From RGIG250 sp964540025 (GTDB taxonomy: Bacteria; Bacillota; Negativicutes; Selenomonadales; Selenomonadaceae): a DNA stretch of 18,933 nucleotides. Both the position numbers and the translations under genes were made by a program. This document shows, piece after piece, positions 14,234 to 18,933 of the stretch. A model generated the notes under the pieces. It made no database searches. It saw only the letters and a list, made by a program, of their open reading frames with translations, and was not told the DNA's origin. Where the stretch lies: assembly GCA_964540025.1 (NCBI GenBank), contig CAZIKQ010000035.1, positions 1 to 18,933 of the forward strand. Reading direction: 5' to 3'. The number at the start of each line of letters is the position of its first letter. The stretch's first letter is position 1.

Positions 14234-14740
14234 TCAAAAAAGCAGCCGCATCTGGTGCCAGAGAGCGCCGCCGTGCCGACACTCCGAGATGCCCTCGTCA
14301 ATGGCCCCAAATGAGGAAAAATACGGTACCCGGCGCTCCTTGCAGATAAAGACCATTCCCGAATATTTCCGCCGCTGCCGCAGCTCATTCAGAGCGAAGT
14401 CCAGGAGTTTTCGGGCGATATCCTGCCGCCGGTGAGCCGGGTCCACATTCAGGCTTATGGCCATGACCCAGGGTCCCTCCGGCGCGTACAGGGAAAAATC
14501 CGTAAAGACCGCTTCCGTGTACTGGGACTGCTCTACCGGCATCCCGTTGAGAAAACCGGCCAGCTCCCCGGTCTCCCGGTTCACCGCCACCCAGAAAAAA
14601 TCGCGGCAGGTTTTTGCCCGCCGGTAGATGGTTTCCCGGCTGTCCTGCTCGGCTTTGGGAAAGCACTTGTCCTCGATGGCGTAAATGGCCTGCATTTCCG
14701 CTTCGTCCTCTATGTTCACCGGCCTGATTTCAATATCCAT
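14234..14740 (-). CDS. GNAT family N-acetyltransferase
   Basis: This 168-residue protein has the GNAT fold. It transfers acetyl from acetyl-CoA to an amine. Motif A is at residues about 96-118 (SLNVDPAHRRQDIARKLLDF). The pyrophosphate-binding R-x-x-G-x-G/A loop is altered: RRQDIA has Gln-Asp instead of the usual Gly. A late CKERRVPYFSSFGA segment is typical of motif B. The N terminus (IRPVNIEDEAEMQAIY) is also standard. Start ATG 14740 has GGAGGCTGAATC upstream, a strong site. Substrate unknown. It is upstream of and co-directional with the FliB-type gene, and may share its transcript. Confidence 0.9.
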   Translation of the reverse strand: MDIEIRPVNIEDEAEMQAIYAIEDKCFPKAEQDSRETIYRRAKTCRDFFWVAVNRETGELAGFLNGMPVEQSQYTEAVFTDFSLYAPEGPWVMAISLNVDPAHRRQDIARKLLDFALNELRQRRKYSGMVFICKERRVPYFSSFGAIDEGISECRHGGALWHQMRLLF

Positions 14741-14762
14741 GATTCAGCCTCCATTCAAGTAT

Positions 14763-14798
14763 AAAGTTCCCCTGCCTTATACAGGCAGGGGAACTTTT
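14763..14798 (-). terminator. Terminator of the low-GC two-gene islet
   Basis: AAAGTTCCCCTGCC (14763-14776) pairs perfectly with GGCAGGGGAACTTT (14784-14797). The stop codon of the leftward gene (14799-14797) overlaps the stem edge. The downstream U run on the minus strand is short (CTTTAT). Confidence 0.7.
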
Positions 14799-15678
14799 AG
14801 TGTTTATGTAATAAAAAGTCTTTATTCGCCAATTCTATTTGTCGGCGTGTTGTCTCATCTAAATTCTCTTTCGCCCTGTCCAATATACGATCGACCGCAT
14901 CCGCCAGAGACTGCTCGCATAAGCGATACCACTCTTCTGTCGATCCATTATATCCCATATCGGATAATTGATGCGACATGGCATTGACTGCCATATGTAA
15001 TAAAAAGTCTTTATTCGCCAATTTTATTTGTCGGCGTTGTGTCTCACTTAAATTCTCTTTCGCCCTGTCCAATACACGACCGACCGAGTCCGTCAGAGAC
15101 TGCTCGAGTAAGCGATACCGCTCTTCTGTCGCTCCATTATATGCCATATCGGATAATTGATGGGACATGGCATTGAATGCCAACTGTAAACAGCCGACAC
15201 CGCCCAAGTTTTTTATGCGATCCATCATATTTGCCTTGCATGTAGCCAAATCCGGCGTTGTATTTGTATAATAGTCGCCATGCGTTAAAGCTAAGCATAT
15301 ATCCGACAGTAACAGTCCTCTGGATATAATGTCCATAGAACTCACCGTATCATACCATGCCCTTTGCACATCAATAGGAGTATCAGCCGGCGGAAAAAAT
15401 AGCGTCTTTCCCTTACCGTCGTAGGTCAATGAAAAAAATTCAAAATAATCCTCCTTGGATATTCCGATCGCCTCAGCCGGAGTCTCCGTTGAATTATATT
15501 CTTCTTCAGAGATCCCCAAGCGCTTCGCCGGCGTATCTCCATCTCCGATCCGTCTGCTATGGGTTGCATCGAACAAAAAATCAAAATCATTAGGTGGAAT
15601 ATATCCTGTATATGTGCGTTTCACGACATATGCGCTTTGTGGTTTACACTCACTTATCGCTCCCACATCGACTCCCAC
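14797..15678 (-). CDS. Uncharacterised protein with C-terminal tandem duplication
   Basis: The 293-residue acidic, soluble protein is of no family I recognise; no signal peptide. Residues 169-231 and 232-291 are two copies of one roughly 60-residue unit (NAMSHQLSDM ... NKDFLLH), 49 of 60 residues identical. The DNA copies are 189 bases apart and about 90% identical. A smaller repeat, DTPAKRLGISEEEY then ETPAEAIGISKEDY, spans about residues 48-78. The duplicated unit is predicted to be helical. GTG at 15678 follows GAAGGTAATTGC, a good site, so the start is credible. The gene follows a secreted-protein gene after 21 bases and is AT-richer than its surroundings, which suggests horizontal acquisition. 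Confidence 0.8.
   Translation of the reverse strand: MGVDVGAISECKPQSAYVVKRTYTGYIPPNDFDFLFDATHSRRIGDGDTPAKRLGISEEEYNSTETPAEAIGISKEDYFEFFSLTYDGKGKTLFFPPADTPIDVQRAWYDTVSSMDIISRGLLLSDICLALTHGDYYTNTTPDLATCKANMMDRIKNLGGVGCLQLAFNAMSHQLSDMAYNGATEERYRLLEQSLTDSVGRVLDRAKENLSETQRRQIKLANKDFLLHMAVNAMSHQLSDMGYNGSTEEWYRLCEQSLADAVDRILDRAKENLDETTRRQIELANKDFLLHKH
14806..15174 (-). repeat. In-frame tandem duplication of 189 bases
   Basis: Bases 14986-15174 and 14806-14985 are consecutive copies of a 189-base unit within the gene at 14797-15678. By eye about 17 of 171 compared bases differ, mostly in codons that change the amino acid. No gaps were needed to align them. Confidence 0.9.
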
Positions 15679-15699
15679 GCAATTACCTTCTTTCTATAT

Positions 15700-16173
15700 T
15701 CACCTTTGAATATGGATCCCTGTCACCAATGCACTATATGTACCTCCGCCATTTATTGAGGTAGCTGTTACACAAATCGTCGGATAATCGCTATTAAGCA
15801 CCTTGAACGGTATTTTTACCGTTTGATACCACCCGGTAACAATATTTCCGATCCCTTTCTTTTCAGTTTCCGTATAGGCATACGGATGACCACTGCTAGA
15901 ATCGTTTCTATAAAAAACTAAGCTCCAGTTCGGATAGCCGGTAAATTTAGTCTGAATATACAAATCCGTCCCTTGTAAAGTAACATCCTCTTCCACTCTA
16001 TTAGGATATTTAGGGCTAACAGCAATCTTTTTTGGACTTTCATTCGACCACACATATACTATCTGCACCGCTGATAAGTTAGGCGCTGGACCAGCTTCTG
16101 CGTCAAATCCCCCTGATAAAAAAATCCCAACAACGGCAAACATAAAAACCATACCTCTTAAAAATTTTTTCAT
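15700..16173 (-). CDS. Small secreted protein of unknown function
   Basis: This 157-residue protein has a clear Sec signal peptide (MKKFLRGMVFMFAVVGIFLS) with a likely cut after DAEA near residue 27. The mature part (about 130 residues) is rich in beta-prone segments, aromatic residues and polar turns (TGYPNWSLVFYRNDSSSGH, VTGWYQTVKIPFKV) and has one Cys in TICVTATS. This looks like a beta-sandwich exported domain; no family is recognised. Start ATG 16173 has AGGAG nine bases before it. It is the first gene of the low-GC pair ending at 14797. Its cleft with pepD (16174-16293) is AT-rich and must hold the promoter, but I cannot choose one -35/-10 pair. Confidence 0.8.
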   Translation of the reverse strand: MKKFLRGMVFMFAVVGIFLSGGFDAEAGPAPNLSAVQIVYVWSNESPKKIAVSPKYPNRVEEDVTLQGTDLYIQTKFTGYPNWSLVFYRNDSSSGHPYAYTETEKKGIGNIVTGWYQTVKIPFKVLNSDYPTICVTATSINGGGTYSALVTGIHIQR

Positions 16174-16293
16174 ACAAAACCACTCCTTTTACTATATGTT
16201 ACTTTTTATTACTGCTCCTAATACATACATCGACTGTTATAGTTTTTTCTTAAATCATTTTCTCCAAAAAATATCGAAATGCGTCACCTTCGG

Positions 16294-17781
16294 TCACAAC
16301 TCCTCAATACTCCTGGCAATCAACTTTACCTCTACCGGCACCGTACCCAGCTCCAAAGTTTCCCGGGGGCTGTGAATGTCCCGGGTGGTTACCCCGATGG
16401 AAACCATGTCGAGCGCCGGGGCCTTTCTTGCATGGAAGCCGCATTCCAGCCCGGCGTGGATGGCTCCCACCTTCATGGGCGCGCCGTTCTGCTCCCGGTA
16501 CACCCGGCTGATTACTTCCGCCAGGGGGCTTTCCGGCCGGGGCGCCCAGCCGGGGGAAATCTCTCCCGCTTCCAGCTGCCAGCCGGTGGCGGCGGCCAGC
16601 AGGGCCCCGCTCATCCGAAATTCCGCCAGCCGCTCGTCAATGGCGGACCGGGGCATAAAGGCCACCCGGGCCGTCCCCTCCTCTGACTGCTCCGGCCAGA
16701 TAACCTGCCCGATGTTGGCGGAGGTTTCAACCAGCCCGGGCACTGCCGGGGACATACCGTACACTCCGGTATGGAGATTCGTCAGCAATTCGATAAGGGC
16801 CAAGGTATCCTCGGCTCCGGCCACCGCCGGGGGCAGCGGCAAGCTCCTTACCGTGAAAGCCCCTCTCTTATCTGCCGGATAGAGCTTTTGTAGCTTCTCC
16901 CCGGCCTGGTCAGCGATTTTCTGCACTTCTTCCTCTGGCGAGTTGGTGACGATCACCGCCGCCGCCTCGTCGGGAATCACGTTTGGAGCTTTGCCCCCTC
17001 CGAAGGAAGCCAGCCGATAGTCAATATCAAAGGCCGCCAGCTCCGTAAGGAAGAAGGCCATGACCCGCAGGGCGTTGGCCCGGCCCAGGCCGATACATTC
17101 CCCGGAATGGCCCCCCAGGAGCCCGGTCAGCTTTATTTCAAAGGCATTGCCCTCCGCCGGGCTGATTGGCTCAAAGGACATTGGCCGCAAAAAGTTCAGA
17201 TTGATGCTTCCGGCGCTGCCGATAGTCAGCTCGTCAATATTTTCCGAATCGCAGTTGAGGAGATATTGGGCGTCGGTGAGCCAGTCCGCCGCCAAAGCCC
17301 TCGCTCCGGTCATGCCCACTTCTTCGTCAACGGTGATGATGGCCCGGAGGGGGCCATGGGAAAATTCCTCCCGGTGTTTGAAAAGATAAAGAATTATTGC
17401 AATGCCGGTACCATCGTCACTGCCCAGGCTGGTGCCGTCAGCGGTCAGGGTATGGGCCTCCCGGATGAGGCGGATGGGGTCTGTCAGGGAATTGAAAGGA
17501 CGGCCCGGCGAACCGGTGCAGACCATATCCATGTGACTCTGGAGGATCACCCGGGGCTTTTCTTCAAAGCCCGGGGTCGCCGCCACATCCGCCCGCAGAT
17601 TTCCCTGCCCATCCCGGCTCACCGCCGCCCCCAGCTGGCGGAACCGCTCCGCCAGATAATCCCCCACCGCTTCCTCGTGGCCAGAGGGTCGGGGAATTTT
17701 TGCTAATTCGGCAAATTCGGCAATTACTTCATCAATAATGGATGCTTCGTTCCAGTCTATCAAGCTATTTCCCTCTTTCAT
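16294..17781 (-). CDS. pepD: Aminoacyl-histidine dipeptidase (PepD, peptidase family M20C)
   Basis: This 495-residue cytoplasmic di-zinc peptidase hydrolyses Xaa-His and other dipeptides for amino-acid supply. Metal and catalytic residues of M20C are visible: His83 and Asp85 in LQSHMDMV, Asp122/Asp123 in LGSDDGTGIA, catalytic Glu153 and Glu154 in TVDEEVGMTGA, Asp178 in LNCDSENID, and the C-terminal His470 in TTRDIHSPRE. IHAGLECGFHARK is the usual late motif. Length matches PepD. ATG 17781 follows AGGATAT; a TTG at 17763, with GAGGG 7 bases ahead, is an alternative start removing six residues. It is single, with a minus-strand terminator about 80 bases upstream. Confidence 0.96.
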   Translation of the reverse strand: MKEGNSLIDWNEASIIDEVIAEFAELAKIPRPSGHEEAVGDYLAERFRQLGAAVSRDGQGNLRADVAATPGFEEKPRVILQSHMDMVCTGSPGRPFNSLTDPIRLIREAHTLTADGTSLGSDDGTGIAIILYLFKHREEFSHGPLRAIITVDEEVGMTGARALAADWLTDAQYLLNCDSENIDELTIGSAGSINLNFLRPMSFEPISPAEGNAFEIKLTGLLGGHSGECIGLGRANALRVMAFFLTELAAFDIDYRLASFGGGKAPNVIPDEAAAVIVTNSPEEEVQKIADQAGEKLQKLYPADKRGAFTVRSLPLPPAVAGAEDTLALIELLTNLHTGVYGMSPAVPGLVETSANIGQVIWPEQSEEGTARVAFMPRSAIDERLAEFRMSGALLAAATGWQLEAGEISPGWAPRPESPLAEVISRVYREQNGAPMKVGAIHAGLECGFHARKAPALDMVSIGVTTRDIHSPRETLELGTVPVEVKLIARSIEEL

Positions 17782-17802
17782 ATATCCTGTAATTCATCTA
17801 CT

Positions 17803-17858
17803 TGCCTCCCCTCAATGGGGCCTATTAGTTTCCCCTCAGGCGGCTTCCCCCAGCCCAC
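17803..17858. repeat. Degenerate copy of the dispersed hairpin repeat
   Basis: CCTCCCC-TCAAT-GGGG at 17803-17820 followed by TTTCCCCTCAGGCGGCTT resembles the core of the repeats at 11213 and 18859 (CTCCCC loop GGGGAG and CCCCTCAGGC). Pairing is weaker than in the other copies. Confidence 0.45.
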
Positions 17859-17891
17859 AAAAAAGAGGCTGCTGCTTTTCGCAACAACCTC
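17859..17891 (-). terminator. Minus-strand intrinsic terminator or attenuator upstream of pepD
   Basis: GAGGCTGCTGC (17865-17875) faces GCAACAACCTC (17881-17891) across loop TTTTC. In minus-strand RNA the two non-Watson-Crick positions become G-U pairs and the stem is followed by UUUUUU, so it acts leftward. It could end the sepF transcript, 290 bases past its stop, or attenuate pepD, which starts about 80 bases further on. Confidence 0.7.
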
Positions 17892-17974
17892 CTGTCTTTT
17901 TGGTATGATCCGGCAATCACAATTCGCACACTTTACAATCAAAGTGACATCACTTGGGAGTTATCAGCAACATC

Positions 17975-17998
17975 ACTTTTTTGAAGATTCAAAAAAGT
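17975..17998. repeat. Perfect 11-bp inverted repeat
   Basis: ACTTTTTTGAA (17975-17985), GA, TTCAAAAAAGT (17988-17998). Its tiny loop and AT-rich stem make it more like a protein-binding dyad than a terminator, though either is possible. Confidence 0.4.
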
Positions 17999-18064
17999 AA
18001 ACCGTAAACCAGCCCCGAAATTCCTGTGTTTTTCACGCCCTTTAACACAAGCTGTTGTGGTTGG

Positions 18065-18098
18065 TGCCCGGCCGACCCCGACCGGGCATTATTTTTTT
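18065..18098 (+). terminator. Plus-strand intrinsic terminator with no matching gene
   Basis: TGCCCGG (18065-18071) pairs with CCGGGCA (18082-18088) and is followed by TTATTTTTTT. It lacks a U run on the minus strand, so it is oriented rightward. No plus-strand gene lies between 12836 and here, so the transcript it ends may be a small RNA. Confidence 0.65.
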
Positions 18099-18177
18099 AT
18101 AAGGCTCCTGCCGATAATGACCGGCGGCGGAACCGCTCCGCAATTCCCCAGGGGCTCGTTATCGGGATGCAGCTTTC

Positions 18178-18651
18178 TTACCGGTGATCCTCCACCCGGA
18201 CAAAAGACGGGGAATAGAGGATAAGCCCGGCGGAGATCATGGTCACGCCGCCGTCCAGCACGTAGCAGGCTCCGTTCAGGAAGTCGAAGATCCGCTGCTG
18301 CTCCCGGGCGTCGGTCCGCTCGAAGTTCACGATAACGGCCCGCTTATCCTTGAGGGCATTGACGGCGGCCGCGGCGTCCTCGAACTTCGTCGGGGCGAAT
18401 ACCGCCACCTTCATCTCCGGGGCGGGGGCCACGAAAGAGGGATTGGTGTGGACCGTCAGCTCCGGGCGATGGCTGACGGGCTGAGGGTCAGTGATGAAAA
18501 TCGGAGCGCCGTTTGCCACCCGGCGCACTTCCGTGCGCTTGGCCGTTGCGTCAGCCTTTTCTTCGGCGACGTCGAGGTTCTGCTCTTCTTCGTCCTCGTA
18601 AATTTCCTCCTGGGGCATGACCCAGTTGGTCAATTTTTCAAAAAGACCCAT
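18178..18651 (-). CDS. sepF: Cell division protein SepF
   Basis: This 157-residue protein links FtsZ filaments to the membrane and helps septum assembly. The N-terminal amphipathic helix MGLFEKLTNWVMPQEE is the membrane anchor; an acidic, variable linker follows (about 17-75). The conserved SepF core occupies about residues 80-153, with VAVFAPTKFEDAAAAVNAL, AVIVNFER and IFDFLNGACYVLDGG followed by ISAGLILYSP. The ATG at 18651 has GGGAGG nine bases upstream. In many Firmicutes sepF is in the ylm cluster before divIVA; here no such gene follows within the window, and a promoter directly upstream suggests it is transcribed alone. Confidence 0.93.
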   Translation of the reverse strand: MGLFEKLTNWVMPQEEIYEDEEEQNLDVAEEKADATAKRTEVRRVANGAPIFITDPQPVSHRPELTVHTNPSFVAPAPEMKVAVFAPTKFEDAAAAVNALKDKRAVIVNFERTDAREQQRIFDFLNGACYVLDGGVTMISAGLILYSPSFVRVEDHR

Positions 18652-18744
18652 GATGAAAATCCTCCCATGTTAAATTGTGAATGGTGCGCGTGATTGCCGG
18701 CAATTTATCGTTTTTCGACAATGTGCCGTATTGTCACTATTCTT

Positions 18745-18774
18745 GTTATATAGGAAAACTCCTGCTAATTGCAA
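18745..18774 (-). promoter_or_regulatory. Sigma-A promoter of sepF
   Basis: On the minus strand, TTGCAA (18774-18769) is followed by TATATA (18752-18747, 16-base spacer) or TATAAC (18750-18745, 18-base spacer). It gives a leader of about 85-90 bases, which contains the palindrome ATTGCCGGCAAT (18692-18703). Confidence 0.6.
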
Positions 18775-18858
18775 GAAGTTTTTCGCATAAATGAGTAAAA
18801 TTGCCCGATGCGCTCATTAACGCGGGACAAAACTACTACAGAAATTGCCAATCATAAG

Positions 18859-18931
18859 GGCTCCCCTACAGGGGAGCCAATGAGACCGATTATAGGTTAC
18901 CCCTCAGGCTCGACTAACTCACTTAATGAGT
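18859..18931. repeat. Dispersed hairpin repeat copy
   Basis: GGCTCCCC-TACA-GGGGAGCC (18859-18878) is a perfect 8-bp hairpin, followed by TTACCCCTCAGGCTCGA and then ACTCA-CTTAA-TGAGT (18917-18931). The first part matches the 11213-11230 core closely. The window ends here, so the full extent is unknown. Confidence 0.6.
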
Positions 18932-18933
18932 CC

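Larger units (their letters stand above)
17782..18177. other. 396-base gap between pepD and sepF
   Basis: No gene is supported. From left to right it holds: a degenerate CTCCCCTCAATGGGG-type repeat (17806-17850); a minus-strand terminator (17859-17891); a palindrome AAGTGA-CA-TCACTT (17942-17955); ACATCACTT twice (17947 and 17970); a perfect 11-bp inverted repeat (17975-17998); a plus-strand terminator (18065-18098); and an inverted repeat CCGATAA/TTATCGG (18111-18117, 18159-18165) enclosing GC-rich hairpins just past the sepF stop. A small open frame at 17815-18000 (plus) has no ribosome site and is not called. Confidence 0.55.

Noticed and set aside
14806..15174. CRISPR-like array
   Set aside because: Only two long coding repeats with no spacers; they stay in frame inside a gene.
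17815..18000. 61-residue plus-strand frame upstream of the orphan terminator
   Set aside because: It crosses a hairpin repeat, a terminator stem and a perfect inverted repeat, has no ribosome site and looks random. A small RNA fits the terminator better.
17890..18100. Known structural RNA (SRP RNA, 6S RNA or tmRNA)
   Set aside because: None of the conserved cores of those RNAs was found by eye, so only an unnamed small-RNA possibility is kept.

Overview
The window looks like chromosome of a GC-rich, motile Firmicute, most likely of the Negativicutes/Selenomonadales type. This is an inference, not proof. It rests on the block polA-mutM-coaE-lytic transglycosylase, a SepF cell-division protein, a FliB-type lysine-N-methylase (normally found in flagellated bacteria), Firmicute-style strong ribosome binding sites, and dispersed CTCCCCT-N-AGGGGAG hairpin repeats. 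No rRNA, tRNA, CRISPR array, insertion sequence or phage gene was seen.

Layout. Bases 1-810 hold an AT-rich YafQ/DinJ-type toxin-antitoxin operon on the minus strand. It has a consensus promoter and two tandem palindromes at the transcription start. Bases 1021-3265 hold a WYL-domain regulator (minus) divergent from an AbrB-type membrane protein (plus). A ZIP metal transporter (3364-4149) and an unrecognised coiled-coil-like protein (4278-4976) follow on the plus strand. Bases 5162-5728 carry a DUF4160-DUF2442 gene pair. A His/Pro-rich exported protein (minus) lies at 5941-6288.

Bases 6396-11053 form a compact minus-strand operon: polA (with a degenerate proofreading domain), mutM, coaE and a membrane-anchored lytic transglycosylase. 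It combines DNA replication/repair, coenzyme A synthesis and cell-wall turnover. A 394-base gap with degenerate hairpin repeats separates it from brnQ (plus, 11466-12836). brnQ converges on a GNAT acetyltransferase-FliB pair (minus) across a long shared terminator.

Bases 14797-16173 are a visibly AT-richer two-gene islet on the minus strand: a secreted small protein followed by a protein ending in a recent in-frame tandem duplication. pepD (minus) and sepF (minus, with its own promoter) close the window. They are separated by 396 bases holding two terminators in opposite orientations and several inverted repeats. The least explained parts are the 14.8-16.2 kb islet, the His-rich exported protein, the unassigned plus-strand terminator near 18.08 kb, and the decayed-looking sequence around the DUF4160/DUF2442 pair.
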